A stretch of 27,651 bases of DNA from a virus: positions 1-27,651 of the IMG/VR virus record IMGVR_UViG_3300008267_000845. The stretch is one strand, 5' to 3'. The position numbers and the translations under genes were made by a program. The notes below the pieces were generated by a model. The model was not told where the DNA came from, searched no databases, and saw only the letters and a program-made list of their open reading frames with translations. Within the stretch, counting starts at the first letter, position 1; each line of letters opens with the position of its first letter. Shown here piece after piece: positions 1 to 6,180 of the stretch.

Positions 1-204
1 GAGGTTGTCCAGATTCCGGTTGAGGTTGAGCCTGCGAAGCCTGACCTTGATTCTGTTTGCTATACGATGAACGCAGCGGAGATTGATTGTCAGCAGGCAT
101 TGTTCCAGATTGTTGACATTCTCCGAAACCTTAGCAAGTCGCTGAATGACCTTGACAATGCAATCGAGATTGTGGAGTCTAACCTTGAGCGGGAGGATTG
201 CTAA
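1..204 (+). CDS. 3' end of a small hypothetical protein (partial)
   Basis: The reading frame is open from the first base of the window to a TAA at 202-204, giving the last 67 residues of a protein whose start lies outside the window. The visible part begins with an acidic, proline-containing stretch (VEVEPAKPDLDS) followed by a probable amphipathic helix or coiled coil (SLNDLDNAIEIVESNLERE). The next gene starts two bases downstream and uses the GGGAGG inside this gene's 3' end as its ribosome binding site, so the two are co-transcribed. No family recognised. Confidence 0.6.
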   Translation, partial: EVVQIPVEVEPAKPDLDSVCYTMNAAEIDCQQALFQIVDILRNLSKSLNDLDNAIEIVESNLEREDC

Positions 205-205
205 T

Positions 206-400
206 ATGGCTAAGAGCAAGGCAAGCGTTGTGCATCTACAGGTCACGCAGGAACAGGCAGATGCAATGCTGGCAGCAATGGATGCCGTAAAGGAAACGCT
301 GGAACGTACAACGCCAAAGGGCAAGCTGTATCAGGAGAACCTTTATAATGCCCAGCGTATTATCACTGACCAGATTATGGGAAAGGGAGTGTTGAACTAA
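206..400 (+). CDS. small hypothetical protein, 64 aa
   Basis: I chose the ATG at 206 rather than an upstream in-frame ATG at 146, because GGGAGG at 190-195 is placed correctly for it and the upstream extension would overlap the preceding gene by about 60 bases. The protein starts MAKSKASVVHLQVTQEQADA and is mostly predicted helix with an amphipathic pattern (ADAMLAAMDAVKETLERTT). Its stop overlaps the ATG of the next gene by one base, which suggests translational coupling. No function recognised. Confidence 0.65.
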   Translation: MAKSKASVVHLQVTQEQADAMLAAMDAVKETLERTTPKGKLYQENLYNAQRIITDQIMGKGVLN

Positions 401-564
401 TGGATAAGATTGCTAATGCGGTTGAGACTAGCCCCCAGTTTCAAAGTCATAAGCGTGTGCTGCGTGAGATGGGATGGGACGAGAATAGGATTAACAAGTT
501 TCTTTATGATGCAATGACTCATCTTGTTGCCATTAACGAAAAGGAAAAGGGGAACGTACAGTAA
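400..564 (+). CDS. small hypothetical protein, 54 aa
   Basis: ATG overlaps the previous TAA by one base (TAATG). The 54-residue product starts MDKIANAVETSPQFQSHKRV and contains RVLREMGWDENRINKFLYDA, a likely helical segment. It ends in a lysine/glutamate-rich tail and its stop again overlaps the next start. The first four residues (MDKI) are shared with the next gene, hinting at local duplication of the translation-start region. Function unknown. The main support is the unbroken coupling with its neighbours and the higher G+C it shares with them. Confidence 0.55.
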   Translation: MDKIANAVETSPQFQSHKRVLREMGWDENRINKFLYDAMTHLVAINEKEKGNVQ

Positions 565-680
565 TGGATAAGATTAATATGCAGGAGTTGAACGAGGCTG
601 TTATGGCAGGCGTTACTGCTGTTGGTATTGTTGGTTGCACGTTTGCGCTGATGTATTTCGGTCTAGCTATGGGGTACTAG
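564..680 (+). CDS. single-span membrane peptide, 38 aa
   Basis: The ORF reads MDKINMQELNEAVMAGVTAV and then a hydrophobic run ending TFALMYFGLAMGY. About 22 residues (GVTAVGIVGC onward) form one predicted transmembrane helix preceded by a short polar N-terminus. The start overlaps the preceding TAA and the stop lies three bases before the next ATG, so it sits in the same transcriptional unit. Tiny membrane peptides of this kind are common in large phages; the role is unknown. Confidence 0.5.
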   Translation: MDKINMQELNEAVMAGVTAVGIVGCTFALMYFGLAMGY

Positions 681-683
681 GAT

Positions 684-1052
684 ATGAGGAGGGAACTGGA
701 TAGAGTTAGACTTACACTTTCACGCCTGAGTGATATGTGGCTATTCACCCACCACCCACTATCCTATCAGGTAGACTTGATGTTGCGTGTTGTTCCCAAA
801 GATGATTGGGAGAATATTATATATGCCATTCGTGGCTATGGCTGTCTCGCTCGTATCGCTGGTGATGCTATCGAATCTGGTGTGCAACCTCCTGCTGAAT
901 GGTCTAGACTATTTGGGGAATGTGGACAGCGATTGATGTTTGACTTGCCAGACAACTTAAAGCTTTTTGATAAGCGAAAGTTTAATAAAGAATATCAGAA
1001 GGCTTTCATGTTTGGGTTCAACACCGGGGGGGACTCCCCCTCCCCCCGGTAG
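684..1052 (+). CDS. hypothetical protein, 122 aa
   Basis: Starts at ATG 684, just after the preceding stop, with an AGGA-type ribosome binding site. The product begins MRRELDRVRLTLSRLSDMWL and is mainly helical. It includes a YAIRGYGCLARIAGDAI segment and a basic C-terminus ending in TGGDSPSPR. The last residues are encoded inside the G/C-run hairpin at 1023-1064, so the C-terminus may vary between relatives. No family recognised. It is the last gene of the GC-richer block at the left end of the window. Confidence 0.6.
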   Translation: MRRELDRVRLTLSRLSDMWLFTHHPLSYQVDLMLRVVPKDDWENIIYAIRGYGCLARIAGDAIESGVQPPAEWSRLFGECGQRLMFDLPDNLKLFDKRKFNKEYQKAFMFGFNTGGDSPSPR

Positions 1053-1064
1053 TATCCCCCCGGT
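1023..1064 (+). repeat. G-run/C-run hairpin with duplicated right arm
   Basis: The left arm at 1023-1032 (ACC followed by seven G) can pair with TCCCCCCGGT at 1041-1050, giving nine Watson-Crick pairs plus one G-U. The same ten bases TCCCCCCGGT recur at 1055-1064, so a second, mutually exclusive stem is possible. A third, shorter G5/C5 stem fits inside. No T-run follows, so a classic intrinsic terminator is not supported. The element overlaps the end and stop codon of the preceding gene. Confidence 0.6.
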
Positions 1065-1170
1065 ATACGGAATGTATGTCTCCCAAGTGGTTGAAATCAT
1101 TGGGGTTTTGGGCTAGGGTCTTAAATGAATCCCCGGCCAAAAATGGGAATTTTTCGTTTTTTAATAGGGG

Positions 1171-1199
1171 TTGAAAAAGCGGCAAACATAGGGTATAGT
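1171..1199 (+). promoter_or_regulatory. sigma70-like promoter
   Basis: TTGAAA at 1171-1176 and TATAGT at 1194-1199 are separated by 17 bases, close to the consensus host promoter. Transcription would begin near 1206, just upstream of the ATG at 1223. It sits in the 170-base gap that follows the left-end gene block. No other gene start was seen in that gap. Confidence 0.6.
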
Positions 1200-1222
1200 A
1201 AAAAAATCCTCGGAAAAAATTT

Positions 1223-1474
1223 ATGAAAATTACTCCTAAATATAATATTGGCGATACGGTTATGTGTAAGGCTGTAAAAGATCAGTATGACAAGGATTAC
1301 AAAAATATTCTTGGAATCATAACAGACGTAAAAATTTATATGCAAGGTAGCGATACTATGATTACATATAGGGTGCATTGGGCTGATCGGGATGATTCAT
1401 CGCTAACAGATGAAAAAACGGTAGGATTGTTACGTGAACATTATTTAAAAACTCGTCATGAAATGGGTGTATAA
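1223..1474 (+). CDS. small SH3-like protein, 83 aa (paralogue family A)
   Basis: Product begins MKITPKYNIGDTVMCKAVKD. The N-terminal NIGDTV, the central hydrophobic strand ILGIITDV and the later ITYRVHWADRDD follow the strand pattern of small SH3-like/KOW-type beta barrels. It is the most diverged of the left-hand copies of a family that recurs at 1592, 1785, 2017, 2224, 3205, 3408, 6177 and possibly 16987. It is transcribed from the promoter at 1171-1199 and closed by the terminator at 1502-1533, so it forms a single-gene unit. The fold is an inference from sequence pattern; function unknown. Confidence 0.65.
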   Translation: MKITPKYNIGDTVMCKAVKDQYDKDYKNILGIITDVKIYMQGSDTMITYRVHWADRDDSSLTDEKTVGLLREHYLKTRHEMGV

Positions 1475-1501
1475 AACCCACCATTATGCCGAATCATCGC
1501 G

Positions 1502-1533
1502 GGGTTGCTAATTATTGTTAGCAACCCTATTTT
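1502..1533 (+). terminator. intrinsic terminator
   Basis: A perfect 10-bp stem (GGGTTGCTAA at 1502-1511 with TTAGCAACCC at 1518-1527) closes a six-base loop, and is followed by TATTTTATTT. It ends the 1223-1474 transcript. Confidence 0.85.
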
Positions 1534-1591
1534 ATTTGCATCAGAAAGGCCGTAGCTTTGCGTATAAACGATTTATCGAGGACAAGGCAAC

Positions 1592-1801
1592 TTGGACACC
1601 TTCAAAGAGAAGAACATTCCTATAGGCGCGTTGGTGCGTATAAGAGTGCATGGTGCGAAGCGCTATCTTGGCATCGTTGTTGAACGCATTTGGCACGGCA
1701 ACACTAAAAAACTAGGTTATACTGTCTACTTGATGGAGTTAGAAACTCGCATTATGATGTTTGATAATGAGTTTGAGGTTTTAAATGATAAAGTATCGTA
1801 A
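1592..1801 (+). CDS. small SH3-like protein, 69 aa (paralogue family)
   Basis: The only start that gives a full domain is TTG at 1592, with GAGG (1578-1581) and AAGG (1584-1587) upstream. There is no in-frame ATG before the middle of the protein. Sequence features are IPIGALVRIR near the N-terminus, YLGIVVERI in the middle, GYTVYLMELE, and a C-terminal FDNEFEVLND. The same order of short motifs appears in the neighbouring genes. It overlaps the next gene by 17 bases, with that gene's GAGG ribosome binding site inside its own 3' end. Function unknown. Confidence 0.6.
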   Translation: MDTFKEKNIPIGALVRIRVHGAKRYLGIVVERIWHGNTKKLGYTVYLMELETRIMMFDNEFEVLNDKVS

Positions 1802-2024
1802 TCCAATAGCAATTGGTGCTTTAGTAAAAGATAAAAGCACAAAACGCCTAGCAATCATTCTAGACAAAATGAGCACAAGCGAATGGGAGCGAACTGATAA
1901 AGATAATGAATTCAATGCTGGAATAGTTTATGGCATGCAATTCATGGATGGAATAGGACCATTTAAGACATATCGTTATGCTTATGAGGTAGAAGTATTA
2001 AGCCGAGGAAAGGACGGTGAATAA
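1785..2024 (+). CDS. small SH3-like protein, 79 aa (paralogue family)
   Basis: ATG at 1785 has GAGG at 1774-1777, seven bases upstream. The product contains IAIGALVKDKSTKRLAIILD, then GIVYGMQFMDG and a C-terminal YAYEVEVLSR, matching the strand order of the other family members. An insertion-like acidic stretch (WERTDKDNEF) lies between the second and third strands. It overlaps both neighbours by 8-17 bases, which points to coupled translation. Function unknown. Confidence 0.65.
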   Translation: MIKYRNPIAIGALVKDKSTKRLAIILDKMSTSEWERTDKDNEFNAGIVYGMQFMDGIGPFKTYRYAYEVEVLSRGKDGE

Positions 2025-2211
2025 AAAATTAATAGATTTTAAAATAGGAGATTTAGTATATTTAAATTTTGATAATGGTGATGGTGGGATGGGGATGGTT
2101 ATAAGTGACATAGTTTATACAGAAATAGAGTTTTATTACGCTGTTTTCTCCATGAGAGAAAATAAAATCGTGATTGCGTTCCCATATGAATTGGAATTAG
2201 TGAGCGGCTAA
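2017..2211 (+). CDS. small SH3-like protein, 64 aa (paralogue family)
   Basis: GTG start at 2017 preceded by a strong purine-rich site (GAGGAAAGGA) within the end of the previous gene. Features are FKIGDLVYLNFDNGDGGMGM, MVISDIVYT, FYYAVFSMRENKI and the C-terminal AFPYELELVSG. The IGDLV start and the YELELV end are the family signatures. Function unknown; small SH3-like barrels can bind nucleic acid or peptides, but nothing here decides between these. Confidence 0.65.
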   Translation: MNKKLIDFKIGDLVYLNFDNGDGGMGMVISDIVYTEIEFYYAVFSMRENKIVIAFPYELELVSG

Positions 2212-2223
2212 CTAATTATATGT

Positions 2224-2457
2224 ATGGGGAACAAATATATTCCAGAAAATTCTCATATACCAATTGGTGCGCTTGTGCGAGTTAATATCATAAAGCGTAA
2301 GGAAGACCTTGCCATTGTTGTTGATAAAAACGTTGGCTTACTTGAAAATACTTGGTATATGGTGCATAGTTTGAGTACAGGCAAAGAATACATGGCATAT
2401 CCCCATGAAGTTCTTTGGTTAACGGATAAAAACAGGAAGGACGGTGAGGATAAGTAA
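2224..2457 (+). CDS. small SH3-like protein, 77 aa (paralogue family)
   Basis: ATG at 2224, twelve bases after the previous stop, without a clear ribosome binding site. Sequence includes IPIGALVRVNIIKRKEDLAI, IVVDKNVGLL, WYMVHSLSTGKEY and MAYPHEVLWLTD. The IPIGALVR block is almost identical to that of the gene at 1592, so these two are probably the closest pair. The highly charged tail (KNRKDGEDK) encodes the AGGAAGGA used by the following metallopeptidase gene, whose GTG start lies inside this gene. Confidence 0.65.
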   Translation: MGNKYIPENSHIPIGALVRVNIIKRKEDLAIVVDKNVGLLENTWYMVHSLSTGKEYMAYPHEVLWLTDKNRKDGEDK

Positions 2458-3025
2458 CGCTTATATAAGATTACTTTTATGGAGAAATATGAAGATGCGA
2501 GCATCACCTGTAACAACTTTTTATAATTTAGTTAATGATATAACCCGTGAATTTCCTGATTTTGCCGTTATATCAAAGAGCGATAGTAAATTAATGTGGG
2601 CTTGCTACTATCTCGGTTTAATGCGTTTCTGGAATCCGGTTTTCATGACACGTTATATAACAACAGCCTTTGGCAAGGTATATATGCCCGCTGAATTGAT
2701 TGGTACTGAAGTTGGAGCGGATATATTGCGTCATGAGTTGGTGCATTTGCGTGATGCTAAAAAGTGGGGTATCCTTTTCTATCTTTCTTATTTATTATTC
2801 CCGCTTCCTGCATTTTTCACCATGCGTGCCTATTGGGAATTTCGCGGTTATTGCGAGAGTTTGCGTTGTGAGCGCGACCGTTATGGCGTAGTTTATAGTG
2901 AATCGCTGTATTATTTTATTTCTCTTTTCACCGGTCCTGCATATTTGTGGATGTGTCCGTTTCCAAAATTTGTAGAAAAACAATTCTTAAAATTTTTAGT
3001 ACGGGAAGGTATAAGGTTGGTATAA
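2444..3025 (+). CDS. membrane-associated zinc metallopeptidase-like protein, 193 aa
   Basis: The zinc-binding motif H97-E98-L-V-H101 (RHELVHLRDAKKWG) is followed by a hydrophobic segment at about 109-126 and then AYWEFRGYCES, where E132 or E138 could be the third zinc ligand. This arrangement is that of gluzincin-type peptidases with an embedded membrane helix. The family is not assigned. The GTG at 2444 is preferred because AGGAAGGA lies just upstream; an ATG at 2489 would also keep all motifs. It overlaps the preceding SH3-like gene by 14 bases. It could process membrane or surface proteins, but the substrate is unknown. Confidence 0.65.
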   Translation: MRISNAYIRLLLWRNMKMRASPVTTFYNLVNDITREFPDFAVISKSDSKLMWACYYLGLMRFWNPVFMTRYITTAFGKVYMPAELIGTEVGADILRHELVHLRDAKKWGILFYLSYLLFPLPAFFTMRAYWEFRGYCESLRCERDRYGVVYSESLYYFISLFTGPAYLWMCPFPKFVEKQFLKFLVREGIRLV

Positions 3026-3032
3026 TAAGGAG

Positions 3033-3119
3033 ATGATAAATAGTTTAAAAGCCCTCATATTATTTGGAGTCTTTATACCGCCTTGGGCGTGGAGAAAGAT
3101 ATATAATAGTTGGAAGTAA
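3033..3119 (+). CDS. possible membrane peptide, 28 aa
   Basis: A short ORF (MINSLKALILFGVFIPPWAW then RKIYNSWK) with a hydrophobic middle and a basic C-terminus follows the metallopeptidase by seven bases. AAGGAG lies directly against the ATG, which is too close for an ideal ribosome binding site, so the start may be wrong or the peptide poorly translated. Resemblance to other tiny membrane ORFs in this block (564-680, 3619-3768) supports it modestly. Confidence 0.4.
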   Translation: MINSLKALILFGVFIPPWAWRKIYNSWK

Positions 3120-3153
3120 AATAGTTTTAGGCCGCTTGCGCGGATAATGTTCG

Positions 3154-3178
3154 ACCCTGCCCCTCGGTAGGGTTTTTT
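3154..3178 (+). terminator. intrinsic terminator
   Basis: ACCCTGCC at 3154-3161 pairs with GGTAGGGT at 3166-3173 (eight pairs, one of them G-U) around a CCTC loop, followed by a run of T to 3178. It closes the 1592-3119 transcript. Confidence 0.8.
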
Positions 3179-3204
3179 ATTGAACTTTCAACTATTTATA
3201 TATT

Positions 3205-3408
3205 ATGCCATTCCGTAGACCATGTTATGTAAAGGTAGGTGATCTTGTTCGTACCCGTGGAGATTTGGATATCTACGGATATGTTACTTATATTGATGGA
3301 AATAGCGAAACAGGTGATTATTACGTAGAAATAGCTTTTGACGAAGATGCTGATCCGCTTTATTTTTATGATGATCAACTGGAAGTATTGACAGTATTAA
3401 AGGAATAA
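3205..3408 (+). CDS. small SH3-like protein, 67 aa (paralogue family)
   Basis: ATG at 3205, 27 bases after the terminator, with no clear ribosome binding site. Features are VKVGDLVRTRGDLDIYGYVT, YIDGNSETGDYYVEIAFDED and the C-terminal YFYDDQLEVLTVLKE. The VGDLVR start and the DDQLEVL end match the family pattern. The middle is strongly acidic. The stop overlaps the next ATG, so it is coupled to the following family member. Confidence 0.6.
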   Translation: MPFRRPCYVKVGDLVRTRGDLDIYGYVTYIDGNSETGDYYVEIAFDEDADPLYFYDDQLEVLTVLKE

Positions 3409-3632
3409 TGCACAAGCTAGGTGAATTATTGTTAGCCCATACAGTTGATGGGGGCATAATGCTTGGGATAATAACAAATATAGATACATCATTATTTGAT
3501 GAAACGTTTAATCTTTATACCGTAACTTGGTTTAAAGGGGTTGACTCAACAGATGTAAGAGACTATACTTATCAAAATATCTGTAAATTAAAACAAAACC
3601 TGAAAGATTATTTAAGTTATGACAAAGTTTAA
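3408..3632 (+). CDS. small SH3-like protein, 74 aa (diverged paralogue)
   Basis: TAATG overlap with the previous gene and AAGGA upstream. The product starts MHKLGELLLAHTVDGGIMLG and continues IITNIDTSLF and LYTVTWFKGVDSTD. LGELL replaces the usual IG-A/D-LV, and the C-terminus (NICKLKQNLKDYLSY) is more helical than in other copies, so this is a diverged member. It overlaps the next small membrane gene by 14 bases. Confidence 0.6.
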   Translation: MHKLGELLLAHTVDGGIMLGIITNIDTSLFDETFNLYTVTWFKGVDSTDVRDYTYQNICKLKQNLKDYLSYDKV

Positions 3633-3768
3633 AGAGATAGTGAAAATTATTTTTTTGATGCTGTTTGCTATTTCACTATTTTTTTACGCGGCTTGGGGTA
3701 TCACACACTGGAAATCTAACAAACCAGAACCGCGATACAAGAATACCCTACAAAGAGATATAAATTAA
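3619..3768 (+). CDS. single-span membrane protein, 49 aa
   Basis: Starts MTKFKEIVKI, then a hydrophobic helix (IIFLMLFAISLFFYAAWGI, about residues 10-28) and a basic hydrophilic tail (KSNKPEPRYKNTLQRDIN). The positively charged N-terminus with a single helix suggests an inner-membrane protein with one side exposed. It overlaps the preceding gene and ends two bases before the transglycosylase ATG. Its place before a secreted lytic enzyme would suit a holin or spanin partner, but there is no diagnostic motif. Confidence 0.55.
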   Translation: MTKFKEIVKIIFLMLFAISLFFYAAWGITHWKSNKPEPRYKNTLQRDIN

Positions 3769-3769
3769 T

Positions 3770-4405
3770 ATGAAAAAAATAATCGTACTTTTAACTGCTC
3801 TTATGAGCATGGGTGTTACTCCTGCGCCAATAATGAAACCATTGATGTGGGAAAAGAAAAATCCTAAGAGAGTTAAGTGGAGTGAACACACATTTCAACA
3901 AATTTATAGGAACTTTGATTCACTTGATAGGGCACAAGATATAAATTATTTTTGTCCAAATTATAATAATTTAAACCGCGATCAGCGTGTAAATGTTTGG
4001 GCACAATTAATTGCTGCAATGTCTTGGTATGAAAGCGGGCATAATCCAAAAGCAAGATATCCACAGCCAAGTTTAGGTATTGATCCAGTTACAAATCGTC
4101 CGCTTTGCGCTGAAGGATTAATGCAATTAGGATATGTTGATACAATGTGGCGTTCGTCGTGCGATTTTGATTGGTCACAAGATATTCAATTTGATGATAA
4201 CGATTCACGCAAAACTGTATTTGACCCTTATATGAATCTAAAGTGCGGAATTGGAATTCTTGTAGATCAAGTAGATAAGTATGGTAAAATAATTGTTAAA
4301 AATGGTGCCTACTGGTCTGTTATTAAAGTTGGTCATAAGAATTCTAGACTTAACGGTATCCGAGATATAATTCAAGAATATGAAATGTGTAAATTAAATG
4401 AATAA
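3770..4405 (+). CDS. secreted lytic transglycosylase, SLT type, 211 aa
   Basis: An N-terminal signal-like segment (MKKIIVLLTALMSMGVTPA) precedes a GH23-like domain. SWYESGHNP contains the presumed catalytic E88. AEGLMQLG at 114-121 and DPYMNLKCGIGIL at 152-164 are the conserved second and third blocks of the SLT fold. This family cleaves the MurNAc-GlcNAc bond of peptidoglycan. The signal segment suggests Sec export, so it could serve lysis or remodelling of the wall. It may matter more because the GH19 endolysin at 11758 is disrupted. Start and preceding membrane peptide are closely spaced, and its 3' end overlaps the next membrane gene. Confidence 0.8.
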   Translation: MKKIIVLLTALMSMGVTPAPIMKPLMWEKKNPKRVKWSEHTFQQIYRNFDSLDRAQDINYFCPNYNNLNRDQRVNVWAQLIAAMSWYESGHNPKARYPQPSLGIDPVTNRPLCAEGLMQLGYVDTMWRSSCDFDWSQDIQFDDNDSRKTVFDPYMNLKCGIGILVDQVDKYGKIIVKNGAYWSVIKVGHKNSRLNGIRDIIQEYEMCKLNE

Positions 4406-4721
4406 TAATACTAAAATAATTTTAGTTGCTGTGACGTTAATAAGTAATGGTATATTTGCCGCATTTCTTTCTAAATCTATACGTGCGGGCAATACTGAAT
4501 GGTACTGGTCTTATTTCACTAGTTTTATAAGCGCTTCTATATTTGCTTATCAACTAAAAGAAAAAATATTACCTCTTACTGTTACATCAGTATTTCAAAC
4601 TTTCTTTTTTCATGCTGCTTGGTACTGTACGGCATTTTTTATAATGTCTAATGAGTTACAAGGGCATAAAATACTAGGACTTCTATTAGCATTTGCTGGT
4701 ATGATAATTATGAGTTTATAA
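4398..4721 (+). CDS. integral membrane protein, four helices, 107 aa
   Basis: Four hydrophobic segments are visible: ILVAVTLISNGIFAAFLS (about 8-25), WSYFTSFISASIFAYQL (38-54), VTSVFQTFFFHAAWYCTAFF (62-81) and ILGLLLAFAGMIIMSL (92-107). Length and topology resemble small drug/metabolite-transporter-like membrane proteins, but no specific motif supports transport. ATG at 4398 overlaps the stop of the transglycosylase by eight bases, so the two are probably translated together. Alternative role: holin-like or superinfection-related membrane protein. Confidence 0.55.
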   Translation: MNNNTKIILVAVTLISNGIFAAFLSKSIRAGNTEWYWSYFTSFISASIFAYQLKEKILPLTVTSVFQTFFFHAAWYCTAFFIMSNELQGHKILGLLLAFAGMIIMSL

Positions 4722-4732
4722 AGGAGAGATAA

Positions 4733-4975
4733 ATGAATTTAACTCAAGCACAAGTAGAAAATGCAAAAAATGTTGCATGTGAAAAATGCAGTTGTGAAGT
4801 TATGAAGCAGGCATTTGTTATTAAAATGGTTTCAGGGTTATTAACTGGTGACGGAAAAGATACATATGTACCAATTCCAATTTTTGCATGTAATGATTGT
4901 GGACATGTAAATTCAGTGTTTGTTAAAGATTTAAAAATTAAAACAAAGGAATCTATTCCTCACGTACAAATATAA
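4733..4975 (+). CDS. zinc-ribbon protein, 80 aa
   Basis: AAGGAGAG upstream of ATG 4733 is a strong ribosome binding site. Two cysteine pairs, C16-x-x-C19 (CEKCSC) and C53-x-x-C56 (FACNDCGHVN), would bind one zinc ion with a 33-residue hydrophobic insert between them (VPIPIFACNDC in the second half). Short zinc-ribbon proteins of this shape are common in T4-like phages and remain unassigned. Function unknown, perhaps nucleic-acid or protein binding. Confidence 0.65.
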   Translation: MNLTQAQVENAKNVACEKCSCEVMKQAFVIKMVSGLLTGDGKDTYVPIPIFACNDCGHVNSVFVKDLKIKTKESIPHVQI

Positions 4976-4988
4976 TTATTGTTGTAGG

Positions 4989-5017
4989 TTGACGTTGAGG
5001 AAAGGCTCATGTATGAT
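4989..5017 (+). promoter_or_regulatory. sigma70-like promoter before HNH nuclease
   Basis: TTGACG at 4989-4994 and TATGAT at 5012-5017 are spaced by 17 bases. Transcription would start near 5024, downstream of an in-frame ATG at 5009 but upstream of the ATG at 5042, so the promoter itself argues for the later start. Confidence 0.5.
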
Positions 5018-5041
5018 GAACAGGCAATTGGAGATTTAAAC

Positions 5042-5566
5042 ATGAAAGTTCTTGCGCTGTCAGCTAATTATGAGCCTTTAGGAGTCGTTTCTTGGGAACG
5101 TGCTGTAACACTATTATTTTCTAATAAAGTTTCTGTTGTAGAAGAATATGAATGTTTTGTGCGTTCGCCATCTACAGAAATTAAAATTCCAGCTGTTATA
5201 GTATTTAAAAAATCTTTTATAAGCAATAAAAGAAATTCTGTTAGATTTTCACGCAAAAACGTCTGGATACGTGACGAAGGCAAATGCCAGTATTGTCGTT
5301 TACATGTATCACTTTCTACATTTACTATTGATCACGTTGTGCCTAAAAAGCTTGGCGGTCAGACCGTTTGGGATAATGTTGTAGCCTGTTGTTATTCTTG
5401 TAATCAAAAAAAAGGTGATAAAAGTTTAAAAGAAACTAACTTTAAACTATTTAAAGTACCACGGAAACCATTTAAGTTACCGTATTTGCAAGAAATAACA
5501 GATGGACAATACAACTTGGAAAAAAATATTCCCCAAGAGTGGAAATTCTATCTAGAAAGATTCTAA
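5042..5566 (+). CDS. HNH endonuclease, 174 aa
   Basis: Starts MKVLALSANYEPLGVVSWER, the usual beginning of a widespread bacterial HNH family. C82-x-x-C85 (KCQYC) and C117-x-x-C120 (CCYSCN) are zinc-binding pairs around the ββα metal site, with D97-H98 (IDHVVPKKLGG), N112 (WDNVV) and N121/K123 forming the HNH core. I prefer ATG 5042 (GGAG at 5030-5033) over ATG 5009, because the promoter's -10 box overlaps 5012-5017. It could act in DNA processing or as a mobile nuclease. The disrupted exonuclease begins immediately after its stop. Confidence 0.8.
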   Translation: MKVLALSANYEPLGVVSWERAVTLLFSNKVSVVEEYECFVRSPSTEIKIPAVIVFKKSFISNKRNSVRFSRKNVWIRDEGKCQYCRLHVSLSTFTIDHVVPKKLGGQTVWDNVVACCYSCNQKKGDKSLKETNFKLFKVPRKPFKLPYLQEITDGQYNLEKNIPQEWKFYLERF

Positions 5567-6014
5567 ATGAAAATTACAGTTATTGATACTGAAACGACAG
5601 GTTAATAAAAAAGATTGGGAAAATGCTCATTCTTTTTCAGAAGTTATTGGTTTATTAAATAATATTTGGGATACTTCTGAATTATTGCTTGGTCAAAACC
5701 TTATTTTTGATTTACGTTTTATAGCTAAACATTATAAACGTTATGGTTTTGATTGTCCTAAGTTTCCTCGTTATATAGACACAAAACATATGGGTGCTAG
5801 CTTAGTTACCGAAGGCGTAATGAAATCTAGTTCAATGGACAATATGTGTAAACATTTCAATATAAAGTTTAAAGGTAGAGCACATACTGCGTTGACAGAC
5901 TGCCAGAGAACTGTTACATTGTGGAGACAGTTGGCTAAGTACTCGGAAGCAAAGAAGTTTTCTTACAAGGAGCCATATGACCCCCACGCAAAAAAGAATT
6001 CAAATGCCAGATAG
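5567..6014 (+). pseudogene. disrupted DnaQ-type 3'-5' exonuclease
   Basis: The first frame (5567-5605) encodes MKITVIDTETTG and stops; DTET is the Exo I motif with two metal-binding acids. The +1 frame carries the rest from about 5601 to 6014: ENAHSFSEVIGLL, then LLGQNLIFDLRFI (Exo II, D) and RAHTALTDCQRTVTLW (Exo III, H and D). In the family, Exo I and Exo II are usually about 70-80 residues apart; here only about 35 can be read. So a segment of roughly 40-45 residues (β2-β3 of the RNase H fold) is missing in addition to the shift. Translation from the TTG at 5583 alone would lack the first catalytic acids. Either a real deletion or an assembly error. Confidence 0.75.
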
Positions 6015-6180
6015 TTTGTCTGCTAAAGATTTAGATCGTATCTCGTATGTTTTTTCTAAAATGTCTATTGCGTCCAAGCACGATTTCTTAGCAGCACTAA
6101 TGGTAGATTGCCCCGATCAATACTTAAAAGTCACACAAGCCCTTGGAAGCGATTACAAAAAATCTATGGTGCAAGCATGA
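5977..6180 (+). CDS. small hypothetical protein, 67 aa
   Basis: ATG at 5977 is preceded by AAGGAG at 5967-5972. It overlaps the end of the exonuclease remnant by 38 bases. The product starts MTPTQKRIQMPDSLSAKDLD and is mostly helical, with a SKHDFLAALMVDCPDQYLKV segment. Its stop overlaps the ATG of the next gene (ATGA), indicating coupling. No family recognised. A second in-frame ATG lies ten codons in. Confidence 0.6.
   Translation: MTPTQKRIQMPDSLSAKDLDRISYVFSKMSIASKHDFLAALMVDCPDQYLKVTQALGSDYKKSMVQA

Noticed and set aside
1121-1378. Reverse-strand ORF over the promoter and first SH3-like gene
   Set aside because: The forward gene has a promoter, terminator and family membership; the reverse frame is hydrophobic noise from AT-rich sequence.
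5567-6014. Programmed frameshift or ribosome bypass making a full exonuclease
   Set aside because: A shift alone does not restore the missing 40-45 residues between Exo I and Exo II, and no slippery codon is seen at GGT TAA.
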